Of a stretch of DNA of 64,000 nucleotides, positions 26,260-34,415 are shown one piece after another. The DNA is taken from NCBI GenBank assembly GCA_963803015.1, contig CAWDKV010000003.1, positions 62,001 to 126,000 on the forward strand, in the 5' to 3' direction. Origin of the DNA: Berkiella sp963803015. Lineage in GTDB: Bacteria; Pseudomonadota; Gammaproteobacteria; Berkiellales; Berkiellaceae. The position numbers and the translations under genes were made by a program. The notes beneath the pieces are model-generated. The model had not been told where the DNA came from and searched no databases. It saw only the letters and a list, made by a program, of their open reading frames with translations. The stretch's first letter is position 1. Each line of letters begins with the position of its first letter.

Positions 26260-26832
26260 TTGAAAAGGTGGTTTTTTGCTCTAAAAGAAGGTTGGTTGCA
26301 CCGCCAGGAATTAAAAGCTTTTTTAAGTGATCCCAACAAGCGAATAACCAGTCTCACTAACATAACAGTAGAGCGACTAGAAAAAGCCAATGTTGCCGTT
26401 TTAGTCATAGATTTTGATGGGGTGCTAGCGCCTCATGGCGCAGTAACACCTTCACCTGAAGCTGAGAAATGGTTAAGACATTTAAGCCACAACTTAGGTG
26501 AGCAAAGACTCGCCCTTCTTACCAATAAACCTTTTGCTTCTAGGCTTCGCTATTTTGCTGAGCAATTTCCCTCTATTTATGTGGTAACAGGGGGGCGCAA
26601 AAAGCCGTATCCAGATGGATTATTCCAAGTGGCAGAATATAAAGGTGTTGAAATGCATCGTGTCGCTCTTTTAGATGATAGATTGCTAACGGGAATGTTA
26701 GCTACATGTCTATCATATTGTCAGGGCTATTATTTTTGCAACCCTTGTCGTAATGTGTGGCGTCATCCCATTGTTGAGTTATGGTTTAGTTTTTTGCGGA
26801 TGATAGAGCGCCTCCTTTTAAGGTGTGTATAA
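26260..26832 (+). CDS. HAD-superfamily phosphatase resembling YqeG
   Basis: 190 residues from a TTG start with GAGGG seven bases upstream; a longer in-frame start would overlap the dehydrogenase by about 100 bases. HAD motif I VLVIDFDGVLAPHG, motif II ALLTNKPF, lysine in GGRKKPYPDGLF and motif IV VALLDDRLLTGMLA. The arrangement resembles the YqeG/HAD-IIIA group that includes phosphatidylglycerophosphatases. Exact substrate unknown. The C-terminus is hydrophobic and Cys-rich, possibly membrane-associated. Confidence 0.75.
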   Translation: MKRWFFALKEGWLHRQELKAFLSDPNKRITSLTNITVERLEKANVAVLVIDFDGVLAPHGAVTPSPEAEKWLRHLSHNLGEQRLALLTNKPFASRLRYFAEQFPSIYVVTGGRKKPYPDGLFQVAEYKGVEMHRVALLDDRLLTGMLATCLSYCQGYYFCNPCRNVWRHPIVELWFSFLRMIERLLLRCV

Positions 26833-26873
26833 TAATGAATCATAATGTTTTGGTTTAATGAAGAGGCTGTCTT

Positions 26874-27197
26874 ATGACTTTTGTTGTCACTGAAAATTGT
26901 ATCAAATGTAAGTTTACAGACTGCGTAGAGGTTTGTCCTGTAGATTGTTTTCACGAAGGGCCCAACTTTTTAGTAATCGATCCTGATGAGTGTATTGATT
27001 GCGCTTTGTGCGAACCGGAATGCCCTGCAGAAGCCATTTGTTCTGAAGACGATTTACCTGAAGATATGGCTGACTTTTTGGAAATTAATGCCAAAAAAGC
27101 AAAAGAATGGCCTACCATTACCACGCATAAAGAGCCTCTTCCTGATGCTGAAACATGGAATGGTGTGAAGGGTAAGCGCCAGTATCTAGAAGACTAA
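26874..27197 (+). CDS. fdxA: 7Fe-8S ferredoxin FdxA
   Basis: 107 residues, normal length. Cysteines at 9, 12, 17, 21, 25, 40, 43, 46 and 50 give the 3Fe-4S plus 4Fe-4S pattern: ENCIKCKFTDCVEVCPVDCF and PDECIDCALCEPECPAEAI. The long acidic C-terminal tail is typical of the Azotobacter FdI type. Small electron carrier of the cytosol. Followed by a fragment of the dispersed palindrome that may end its transcript. Confidence 0.95.
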   Translation: MTFVVTENCIKCKFTDCVEVCPVDCFHEGPNFLVIDPDECIDCALCEPECPAEAICSEDDLPEDMADFLEINAKKAKEWPTITTHKEPLPDAETWNGVKGKRQYLED

Positions 27198-27220
27198 AAA
27201 CTTGGCGCAGACCCCTATGT

Positions 27221-27263
27221 CTTCACAGATGAATTTTCGGCAACTCATCTGTTTTGACGATAG
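27221..27263. repeat. Truncated copy D of the dispersed element, possible fdxA terminator
   Basis: CAGATGAATTTTCGG matches the left arm of copies A-C. Here it is joined directly to TCATCTG, giving a small hairpin CAGATGA...TCATCTG (27226-27251) followed by TTTT, and then TTAGGCGC from the opposite end of the element. It looks like an internal deletion derivative located between convergent fdxA and rsd. Confidence 0.6.
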
Positions 27264-27740
27264 TTAGGCGCTTTTCGCTGGTTGGGATTCCATTTCCCAA
27301 GAAGAAGCTTCTAAATAAGCGCTGATTAATTCATCTTCCCATTCAAATCGAGAAGCGAGATTTTCTCCTAATAAAGATAAATCTCGTTCTAAATTGTCAA
27401 AATTCTCAGCATCTTCATAGGCTTTGTCAAAAGCGCGCGCTTGTTCAGTAGAAAGTAACAGTCTATCCAATAAAGTAGGATGGATCCGGATAAGCCGTCT
27501 AGCACAATTTTCTATTTCTTGTAATAAAGTCGTGTACATTTCGAAATGACCACGACATAAATAATCGACCAAAAGCTCACAAAATTCTTCTAAAGAAGTC
27601 TGTAGGGTATTTGAATTTTCTTCAGATGGTGGTGTTTGACAGAGATGTGTAAAAGCGACAATCAGAGTTTGACGTTCTTTTAGCCACTTTTCGAGGTGAG
27701 AATTTTTTTCATTAAAATAAGAGATAGCGCCCATTTGCAT
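27264..27740 (-). CDS. rsd: Rsd/AlgQ family anti-sigma-70 regulator
   Basis: 158 residues from MQMGAISYF, preceded by AAGGAGGG at seven bases. The core follows Rsd: LEKWLKERQTLIVAFTHLC, LEEFCELLVDYLCRGHFEMY and LLGENLASRFEWEDELISAY. Rsd binds the housekeeping sigma factor in stationary phase and shifts RNA polymerase to alternative sigma factors; AlgQ is the Pseudomonas version. Next gene region carries a CsrB-like RNA, so two stationary-phase or virulence regulators lie together. Confidence 0.88.
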   Translation of the reverse strand: MQMGAISYFNEKNSHLEKWLKERQTLIVAFTHLCQTPPSEENSNTLQTSLEEFCELLVDYLCRGHFEMYTTLLQEIENCARRLIRIHPTLLDRLLLSTEQARAFDKAYEDAENFDNLERDLSLLGENLASRFEWEDELISAYLEASSWEMESQPAKSA

Positions 27741-28029
27741 GCAACAACCCTCCTTGGTATCACTCTGCACGAGATATAAAGTCACCCCTTAAGTAAAGCC
27801 TGTTAATCTACGTAGTCAAGTTTTGTTGGCAAGTTGCCTTCTTTTGTATTTTGTTTGTGAGCATTATCTCAAAAAGGTGTAAAAACTATGCCATTTCGGC
27901 TGCAGCAAATCAGCAGATCACAACAATAACATATTGATTTTTAATAAAAAAATTATATTTTGGCCAGGGGGGTGAATTGAAATGGTGATAAAGCTACCTT
28001 GTACATTAGAACCAATTTGATAAATTGAC

Positions 28030-28290
28030 ATATATCCCCTGTCTACGGATAGGCAGGGGAACCAGCAGGTCAACAAGGATTGTTGACCGGCACAGAAGGC
28101 AAGGGAGTGCCGGCTTGCTTGAAAGAGTAAGTTAATTAAAAAGGACAACACTATCATATGTTTGTCTTGCAAGGTAAGGATACCACCCTAACAAAAGGAT
28201 GTGTTAGGTTGCAGTGACGAGCAATGTGCAGCTGGTTTTTTTATGCAAGGATGTTTAACTAAGGGTGGCCGCCGCTACCCTTTTTTTTTA
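28030..28290 (+). ncRNA. CsrB/RsmZ-like regulatory RNA (candidate CsrA sponge)
   Basis: No reading frame with coding character fills 27741-28293. Instead there is a series of hairpins with GGA in the loop: CCCCTGTCTA-CGGA-TAGGCAGGGG (28036-28059, every position pairs allowing one G-U), GTCAACA-AGGAT-TGTTGAC (28069-28087), GGCA-AGGGAG-TGCC (28098-28111), GGTA-AGGA-TACC (28173-28184) and CCTAACA-AAAGGATG-TGTTAGG (28187-28208). Unpaired AAGGA occurs at 28141 and in GCAAGGATGTT at 28246. The CsrA/RsmA consensus is ACARGGAUG in a loop. A strong terminator ends it. The transcript start is uncertain (a GATAAA at 28019 or TATATC at 28031 could be -10). Such RNAs sequester CsrA under GacA/LetA control; I see no clear GacA box upstream. 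Confidence 0.8.
28261..28290 (+). terminator. Rho-independent terminator of the CsrB-like RNA
   Basis: AAGGGT-GGC-CGCC-GCT-ACCC followed by nine or more T residues. The A-rich 5' side and T-run place transcription on the plus strand. dsbB converges from the other side and ends at 28294, so the hairpin may also serve it. Confidence 0.85.
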
Positions 28291-28293
28291 TCC

Positions 28294-28818
28294 TCACGCC
28301 TTATAACTGCGCTTAACTGCCCACCAAGGCAACAAATTACCCAAAGCAATTAAAGTAAATCCTAGCATTGTACAAGTGGGTAAGGAAAGGCCTAAAAAAT
28401 ATCCAGTATTCTTTGTGCATCCAGGTGAGTTTTGTAAAAATGAGAGCATGGCCTCTTTAAACGGAAGGGTAGCCAATAGATACTCAAGCCCCGGGCTACA
28501 TACTTCAAGCTCATTGTGAGGCATATGTAGTAGCCAGAGATGGCGAGCGGTAATGGCAATGCCCATTCCGGAGAAGAGCACCCCTAATAGACAATAAATA
28601 TTTACACCCACTCTTTTAGGGTTATGTAAAAAGGCGATGGTATAAAGCATGATTAGTACGAAAACCAAAATTCTATCTAAAAGACAGAGCACGCAGGGGG
28701 TTAAAGCAAAGCCATATTGCAAAACAAAAGAAGAAGCGAATAGAAAAAGGCAAAAAACCAGCAGTAGCCCAAAAAAAGTGCGGCTCGTTAGAGAAAGAGG
28801 CCCAATTTTGTTTAACAT
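28294..28818 (-). CDS. dsbB: Disulfide bond formation protein B
   Basis: 174 residues, inner membrane, four helices. The first redox pair is in TPCVLC (C42, C45); the second is C106 and C133 in the periplasmic loop (EVCSPGLEYL and NSPGCTK). DsbB reoxidises DsbA and passes electrons to ubiquinone. Length and spacing match the family. Monocistronic; the region upstream to 29061 contains copy C of the dispersed element. Confidence 0.9.
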   Translation of the reverse strand: MLNKIGPLSLTSRTFFGLLLVFCLFLFASSFVLQYGFALTPCVLCLLDRILVFVLIMLYTIAFLHNPKRVGVNIYCLLGVLFSGMGIAITARHLWLLHMPHNELEVCSPGLEYLLATLPFKEAMLSFLQNSPGCTKNTGYFLGLSLPTCTMLGFTLIALGNLLPWWAVKRSYKA

Positions 28819-28915
28819 ATCGCTTTCCAGATAAATATTTTGGTTGTTCCTGAACTCGCCTGCTCAGAGCAGGCTCAAAGATGCATCCACTTCCCAAAAT
28901 ACTTATCTGGAAAGC

Positions 28916-29043
28916 TATACCCTTCCCAGATGAATTTTCGGCGTTGTTGCCTGCGCTCTCTCGCCCCAGTCACGCACTAAAGTGTACGCTCTTGGGGCGT
29001 CTGCGTTTGGCACCTAGCCGAAAAATCATCTGCTTTGGGTATA
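28916..29043. repeat. Dispersed palindromic element, copy C
   Basis: 128 bases from TATACCC to GGGTATA. Outer arms CAGATGAATTTTCGG and CCGAAAAATCATCTG, inner stem GCCCCAG...TTGGGGC. Nearly the same as copy A, 18.7 kb away. Between dsbB and dapF, outside genes. Confidence 0.82.
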
Positions 29044-29061
29044 TAGTTCAATATTATCTTT

Positions 29062-29937
29062 TTAGTAAATAGGTTCACGGTGGGTCACAGAAAACTCACC
29101 ATGAAATACCCGTACAACCGGGCCCCTTAAGTATACTGAATTTTGGCCATCCCATCTTACCGTTAGTGCCCCACCTAGCATATCTACTTTTACTTCTGGA
29201 TTAAGTTCCTTTTGTAAGATCCCTGTAATCACGGCAGCACAGGCGCCTGATCCACAAGCAAGCGTTTCTCCGGTGCCTCGTTCATAGACGCGACATTTAA
29301 CATGATTGCGAGCCAAAACTTGCATAAACGTGACATTGACTCCTTTTGGGAAAGCCGGATGATGCTGTAAAGCTTCTCCTATTTCTTGTACAGCAGCTTC
29401 TGAAGTAGAAGGTACAGTAATAACACAATGTGGGTTTCCTAAAGACAAAAGCGTGACTTCACGCTCCGTGTCTTGCATCGTAAGTCGATATTTTGCTGTT
29501 AAAGGAAGAGGCTCTAGCGCTTCTTTAATGATGGGAATAGCTTCAGGTGTGAACTGCGGGATGCCAAGATTGACTTCGATAGCGGTTAGATCAGACAAAT
29601 CAATGGTTAAACATCCAGCAAGGGTACTCACCGATAACTGTGTTTTATCGCTCAGGCCATGATCATAAATATAACGGCCAATACATCTTGCGCCATTGCC
29701 ACATTGTGCCACTTCTTTGCCATCACCGTTAAAAATGCGGTAATTGAAATCATATTGGGGTTCATTTGGTGGTTCAATGATTAATACTTGATCGCAGCCC
29801 AGACCAAAATGGCGATCCGCAATTTTACGGATAAAGGGAGAGTCAATTTTTAAATTTTGGGTAATGCTATCTAAGATAACAAAGTCATTCCCTAAGCCAT
29901 GCATTTTGGTAAAGTGTAGTGTTTGCAGCGTTACCAC
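29062..29937 (-). CDS. dapF: Diaminopimelate epimerase
   Basis: 291 residues from a GTG start with AGGTGA upstream. Two catalytic cysteines: C79 in QCGNGARC and C228 in LACGSGACAA; other motifs TKMHGLGNDFV at the start and GNPHCVI. Converts LL- to meso-diaminopimelate for peptidoglycan and lysine. Overlaps the end of lysA by seven bases and forms the lptM-lysA-dapF operon. Confidence 0.96.
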   Translation of the reverse strand: MVTLQTLHFTKMHGLGNDFVILDSITQNLKIDSPFIRKIADRHFGLGCDQVLIIEPPNEPQYDFNYRIFNGDGKEVAQCGNGARCIGRYIYDHGLSDKTQLSVSTLAGCLTIDLSDLTAIEVNLGIPQFTPEAIPIIKEALEPLPLTAKYRLTMQDTEREVTLLSLGNPHCVITVPSTSEAAVQEIGEALQHHPAFPKGVNVTFMQVLARNHVKCRVYERGTGETLACGSGACAAVITGILQKELNPEVKVDMLGGALTVRWDGQNSVYLRGPVVRVFHGEFSVTHREPIY

Positions 29938-31172
29938 AATATTTCACCTCTAAGTAATTCATTAAGTGTTTCTTTTTGTTTGACGATTTTAAATTCCATT
30001 TCTTTAACCATCACTTCTGCAAGACGAGGTCTAGAGTTATAATTTGAACTCATCACATAACCATAAGCGCCCGTGGAGCACAAGGCGAGCAAATCGCCAA
30101 CTGCCACGGATAATTTTCGCTCTTTACCAAAGCAATCTCCAGTTTCACACACCGGCCCCACGACATCATACTCTAAGGGTGGGCAATCACGTAAAGTGAG
30201 AGGCATAATATTTTGTTTTGCAGAATATAACGTCGGACGGATAAAATCATTCATTGCCGCATCAACGATGCAAAAATTTTTGTGCCCCGTTGATTTTAAA
30301 TATAAAACTTTAGTCACTAAAATACCGGCTTTAGCTGCGATAGCACGACCTGGCTCAATCAGTATTTTCATTTTTTGCGGGCAAGCCGCTAAAATGGTTT
30401 CAACATATTCCTGTTGAGAAGGGATTTGTTCATCTTGATAAGCAACGCCCAACCCCCCACCTAAATTAACATGTTGTAGGGTTATTCCTCTTTCTTTGAG
30501 CGTGTTCACAAGAGAGAAGACGCGCCCAAAAGCCTCTTGAAAAGGCGCAAGCGAAGTGATTTGCGAGCCAATATGGCAAGCGAGACCACAAATCGTAAAA
30601 TGCGGCATGTGCCGTGCTTTTTCGTATAAATCAAGCGCTTGTTGAAAAGGGATCCCGAATTTTGCTTCTTTTAACCCTGTGGAAATGTGAGGATGACTTT
30701 GTGGGTTGACATCAGGGTTTACACGCAAAGCAATCGGTGCTTTGAGGTTTAAATGCTGCGCCACGTCGTGCAGGGTAGCGAGTTCAGCTTCTGATTCAAC
30801 ATTAAAACAGTAGATATTTTCAGTTAAGGCTTGTGCCATTTCATCTTGTTGCTTGCCTACACCAGAAAAAACGACTTTTTGTGCTAAGCCGCCTGCTTTG
30901 AGGACCCGGCTTAACTCACCACCTGAGACAATATCAAAACCTGATCCTAACTTTGCTAAAGTATTTAATACCGCTAAATTGCTATTGGCTTTTACCGCAA
31001 AACAGACCAAATGGGGATGGGAGGCAAAAGGGGCATCAAAAGCTTGCCAGTTTTGCTGTAAAGCAGAGTGAGAATAAAGATAAAAAGGCGTGGGATGCAC
31101 TTTGGCTATCGCATCAACTTTAATCTTTTCAGCCATTAAGTGCTGGTTACTGTAGTAAAAGGGGGTTGTCAT
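29931..31172 (-). CDS. lysA: Diaminopimelate decarboxylase
   Basis: 413 residues. PLP-binding lysine in VCFAVKANSNLAVL, glycine-rich HVNLGGGLGVAY, EPGRAIAAKAG, and the active-site cysteine segment GPVCETGDCFGKER. Decarboxylates meso-DAP to lysine, the last step. Start ATG overlaps the stop of lptM (ATGA), so it is translationally coupled. Confidence 0.96.
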   Translation of the reverse strand: MTTPFYYSNQHLMAEKIKVDAIAKVHPTPFYLYSHSALQQNWQAFDAPFASHPHLVCFAVKANSNLAVLNTLAKLGSGFDIVSGGELSRVLKAGGLAQKVVFSGVGKQQDEMAQALTENIYCFNVESEAELATLHDVAQHLNLKAPIALRVNPDVNPQSHPHISTGLKEAKFGIPFQQALDLYEKARHMPHFTICGLACHIGSQITSLAPFQEAFGRVFSLVNTLKERGITLQHVNLGGGLGVAYQDEQIPSQQEYVETILAACPQKMKILIEPGRAIAAKAGILVTKVLYLKSTGHKNFCIVDAAMNDFIRPTLYSAKQNIMPLTLRDCPPLEYDVVGPVCETGDCFGKERKLSVAVGDLLALCSTGAYGYVMSSNYNSRPRLAEVMVKEMEFKIVKQKETLNELLRGEILW

Positions 31173-31282
31173 GGTTGTGTTTTCTTCTCAGGCAAAGTAA
31201 GAGGGCCCGTTTGACCACAGCCGGAAAAAGAGAGTAAAAGTAAGCAGCTTAACAGCAAGCTTAACCACGGAAACTTATTCAT
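31169..31282 (-). CDS. lptM: LptM (YifL) small lipoprotein
   Basis: 37 residues, too short for usual gene calling. Reads MNKFPWLSLLLSCLLLLSFS, then a lipobox with GCGQTGPLTLPEKKTQP. The GCGxxGPLxLP motif after the lipobox cysteine is diagnostic of LptM, which assists maturation of the LptDE lipopolysaccharide translocon at the outer membrane. Position before lysA-dapF and divergent from cyaY is the conserved gammaproteobacterial arrangement. Confidence 0.93.
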   Translation of the reverse strand: MNKFPWLSLLLSCLLLLSFSGCGQTGPLTLPEKKTQP

Positions 31283-31440
31283 TAGAGTTTTCTTACTTAG
31301 AAAAATATCAATTGTACGTTAATCAGCACTTTAGCGGATTTATGATGAAAAGCCTAGATTCGTTTTAAAGTTTACTTGCTTAGTGTATTTTTTCTTCTAA
31401 CGTGTAAAATCTCCTTCGTAGAATTGATAAAGTAGATTGT

Positions 31441-31758
31441 ATGAACGAACAAGCTTTTCATCAGCAAATAGATACTTTGTTCTTCAAAATAGAAGAATGG
31501 ATTGAGAAATCTGAGACAACCCTTGATTTTGAGATGCAAGAAGGGATTCTGACCCTATTCCTGCCAGAAGGAAGTCAACTAATTTTGAGCCGCCAGGCCA
31601 CCCTACAAGAAGTGTGGTTGGCCTCCCCTCTGGGCGCTTACCATTTTCGTCGAGCAGGAGAAGAGTGGGTAACGCAACAAGGTGAAAAGTTATTACCGAC
31701 CTTGGCCAATATTATTGAAAACAAAGCCCATGTCATTCTAGATTTACACCAATTCTGA
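31441..31758 (+). CDS. cyaY: Iron donor protein CyaY (frataxin)
   Basis: 105 residues, normal size. MNEQAFHQQIDTLFFKIEEW is the acidic first helix; the sheet carries LTLFLPEGSQLILSRQATLQ and VWLASPLGAYHF. Iron-binding modulator of Fe-S cluster assembly with IscS. Divergent from lptM. Confidence 0.94.
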   Translation: MNEQAFHQQIDTLFFKIEEWIEKSETTLDFEMQEGILTLFLPEGSQLILSRQATLQEVWLASPLGAYHFRRAGEEWVTQQGEKLLPTLANIIENKAHVILDLHQF

Positions 31759-31772
31759 TAGGTGAGGTTAAT

Positions 31773-32432
31773 TTGTTAGAAGTTGTTACCATAGAACCTG
31801 CCACGCCGGCGAAAGCCAGTGTCATTTGGCTGCACGGCCTTGGCGCAGATGGGTATGATTTTGTTGATGTGATCCCCGCACTGCAATTACCCAGCAATCA
31901 TGCCATTCGTTTTATTTTCCCTCATGCCCCCGTTTTGCCTGTTACCCTTAATGGCGGTATGGCCATGCCGGCTTGGTACGATATTAAAGACATCAGTGCC
32001 AGGGCGATTGAGGATGATCTGGGGATTAGAAAGAGTGCAAAAGAGATAGAGGAATTATTAAGAGCGGAAAAAGCACGTGACATCCCTTATGAGAGAATCA
32101 TTGTCATGGGGTTTTCACAAGGAGGCGCTTTAGCATTACATACCGCGTTGCGCTTCAGTGCTCCGTTAGCGGGCGTAGCAGGGTTGTCCACTTATCTGCC
32201 CCTCAAAGAAACGCTGGCTGGGGAGCTTCACCCCGAAAATAAAGATATTTCAATTTTTATGGCGCATGGCTTAATGGATCCTATTGTACCTTATGCCTTT
32301 GGAGAAATGTCCTGTCGTCTTTTGCAGTCGGTAGGGCTGAGTCCAGAATGGCATAGTTATCCAATGGGACATATGGTTTGTTTACCTGAATTGCAAGCAA
32401 TTGGTCAATGGATAGCGCATCGTTTAAGCTGA
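31773..32432 (+). CDS. Phospholipase/carboxylesterase family alpha/beta hydrolase
   Basis: 219 residues from a TTG start with GTGAGG six bases upstream. Catalytic Ser115 in GFSQGG, Asp169 in HGLMDPIVP and His200 in PMGHMV; the N-terminal oxyanion region is WLHGLGADGYDF. This is the EstB/acyl-protein thioesterase-like family that hydrolyses short acyl esters or thioesters. Fifteen bases after cyaY, possibly co-transcribed. Complete. Confidence 0.92.
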   Translation: MLEVVTIEPATPAKASVIWLHGLGADGYDFVDVIPALQLPSNHAIRFIFPHAPVLPVTLNGGMAMPAWYDIKDISARAIEDDLGIRKSAKEIEELLRAEKARDIPYERIIVMGFSQGGALALHTALRFSAPLAGVAGLSTYLPLKETLAGELHPENKDISIFMAHGLMDPIVPYAFGEMSCRLLQSVGLSPEWHSYPMGHMVCLPELQAIGQWIAHRLS

Positions 32433-32460
32433 AATAAAAGAAGGTAAGGAAAAAGCATTT

Positions 32461-33510
32461 ATGCAGCAACGAAAAGAAGAATTTTTCTTACCAAATTTTT
32501 GTGCTTTAAAGACAGTCCTTCTGCTCTTTATTGGGGCAGAAATGATGGCTATCGTCCTCATTTTGGCAACAGGGGATGTTCTTAGATCATCGTGGGATGA
32601 ATTAGGCTTACTTTCTGTTTTTGTGCAATGGATAGCTTTTGCAGGAGCAGGGGTTTTATGTTTATCCCGACGTTTTTTAGCTAAATTTAACCTAATGTGG
32701 GCTACTTTTATTGCTTGGTGTATGGTGATTGTCACGACAACGGTGATTGCTGCGATAGCGCAAACTTTTTTAGTCAAAATAAACTATCAATGGGGCAATA
32801 CGCCAGAGACGCTCGGTGATTTTGTTATCCGAACTGTTTTGATTAGTGGGATCATCAGTTTTTTCGCTCTGCGCTACTTTTATGTACAGCAGCAATGGAA
32901 AGAGCGGATAGCACTAGAAAGCCAAGCACGCATCGATGCTTTGCAATCCCGGATCCGGCCTCACTTTTTGTTTAATAGTATGAACATTATCGCTAGCCTA
33001 ATTCACGTCAACCCCAACAAAGCAGAACAAGCTGTAGAAGATCTCTCTGATCTGTTTCGGGCGACATTAAAGGAGACCGGATCAATGGTGCCATTGTCTG
33101 AAGAATGGCAATTGTGTCAAAATTATTTGCGTATAGAAGGATTGCGTTTAGGGGAGAGATTAGGGGTTGAAGCAGATTTTTCAGCCATTTTACCAGACGC
33201 AACCATCCCAATGTTAACATTGCAACCCTTAGTCGAAAATGCTATTTATCACGGTATTCAAGCCCTAGAGAACGGCGGCGTGATTAAGATAGTGGGTAAA
33301 ATGGAAGACAATATGATCTCCATTCATTTATCCAATCCTATCCCTCTAGAAGGGAAGCCCAGACCCAGTACTGGTAATAAAATAGCCGTAGCAAATATTA
33401 GACATAGACTAAACTTATTATTTGGGAATACCGCAAAATTAACCGTGAATGTTTTCCCAGGGACATATGAAGTTGTATTAACTTTCCCCTATATGAAGGG
33501 CACGCTCTAA
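32461..33510 (+). CDS. algZ: LytS-type sensor histidine kinase, AlgZ-like
   Basis: 349 residues: four membrane helices (to about residue 140), a short linker, then a His_kinase domain with phosphoacceptor H168 in SRIRPHFLFNSMNI, and an N-box LQPLVENAIYHGI with a degenerate ATP-binding part. Followed 20 bases later by an AlgR-type regulator and hemC-hemD, the same order as Pseudomonas algZ-algR-hemC-hemD. AlgZ/FimS controls AlgR in surface and virulence functions. Confidence 0.88.
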   Translation: MQQRKEEFFLPNFCALKTVLLLFIGAEMMAIVLILATGDVLRSSWDELGLLSVFVQWIAFAGAGVLCLSRRFLAKFNLMWATFIAWCMVIVTTTVIAAIAQTFLVKINYQWGNTPETLGDFVIRTVLISGIISFFALRYFYVQQQWKERIALESQARIDALQSRIRPHFLFNSMNIIASLIHVNPNKAEQAVEDLSDLFRATLKETGSMVPLSEEWQLCQNYLRIEGLRLGERLGVEADFSAILPDATIPMLTLQPLVENAIYHGIQALENGGVIKIVGKMEDNMISIHLSNPIPLEGKPRPSTGNKIAVANIRHRLNLLFGNTAKLTVNVFPGTYEVVLTFPYMKGTL

Positions 33511-33529
33511 CTAAGAAAGGGACGATTTT

Positions 33530-34264
33530 ATGCGAATTTTAATTGTTGACGATGAAAGCTTAGCCCGTGATCGCATTAAACGGATCCTAGAAGAACAAGG
33601 CGAACATGAAATTGTTGGTGAAGCGAGTAATGGTCAAGAGGCTTTACAGAAAATAGAACAAACGCATCCAGATGTGGTTTTGCTCGATATTCGTATGCCA
33701 GGGATTGATGGATTAGAAGTAGCAAGGCACATGGTGACGATAGATGAACCACCAGCTGTTATTTTTACCACCGCTTATGATGAATATGCCTTAGAAGCTT
33801 TTAAAGTGCATGCTGTCGATTATCTGCTGAAACCCGTGCGCGCTGAGCGCCTGGCTGAAGCGTTAGGCAAGGCCTTAAAGCCTAACAAATTGCAATGGAA
33901 ATCGCTAAATCGCAAAGAAGATGGTTCACCTAAAGCCAGAACACATATCAGTTCGCGAACCCGTCGCGGTATTGTTTTAGTGCCTGTGAAAGATATTTAC
34001 TACTTTAAGGCTGAGCATAAATATGTTACGGTTCGACATACTGAAGGCGAAGTGTTAATCGAAGACACCTTAAAAGAGCTCGAGACTGAATTTGCGGACA
34101 AGTTTTTACGCATTCACCGTAATTGCTTAGTGGCAACGGATCATATCCAAGCCTTAGAGAAAAATGCCAATGCGCAACCTTGCATTCGCTTGCGAGGGCT
34201 CGCTGAAAGGCTTGATGTCAGCAGGCGTCATGTGGCCCACGTGCGTCAAGTTATGGGCGGCTAG
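33530..34264 (+). CDS. algR: LytTR response regulator, AlgR-like
   Basis: 244 residues. Receiver domain with phosphorylated D53 in VVLLDIRMPG and conserved K in YLLKPVRA; C-terminal LytTR DNA-binding domain with VPVKDIYYFKAEHKYVTV, KFLRIHRNCLVA and RLDVSRRHVAHVR. Binds direct repeats in target promoters. Located between algZ and hemC, so it is probably the cognate regulator of the upstream kinase. Confidence 0.92.
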   Translation: MRILIVDDESLARDRIKRILEEQGEHEIVGEASNGQEALQKIEQTHPDVVLLDIRMPGIDGLEVARHMVTIDEPPAVIFTTAYDEYALEAFKVHAVDYLLKPVRAERLAEALGKALKPNKLQWKSLNRKEDGSPKARTHISSRTRRGIVLVPVKDIYYFKAEHKYVTVRHTEGEVLIEDTLKELETEFADKFLRIHRNCLVATDHIQALEKNANAQPCIRLRGLAERLDVSRRHVAHVRQVMGG

Positions 34265-34415
34265 CTTTTCTAAGCACCAAAAACGCCTCGTGAAGATTAT
34301 AACCATCTAGTCTTATTTTTTCTTTAGAGATACTTCATATAGAATGCTATTGCTGTGGGCATGTTTTGTTGCCGCTTCTAGATGATATGCAACCTTTTAA
34401 GAAAAAAGAGATCCC

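Noticed and set aside
27741..28293. RNase P RNA, 6S RNA or tmRNA as the identity of the structured spacer
   Set aside because: No conserved core motifs of these RNAs; the repeated GGA-loop hairpins and terminator fit a CsrB-type RNA much better.
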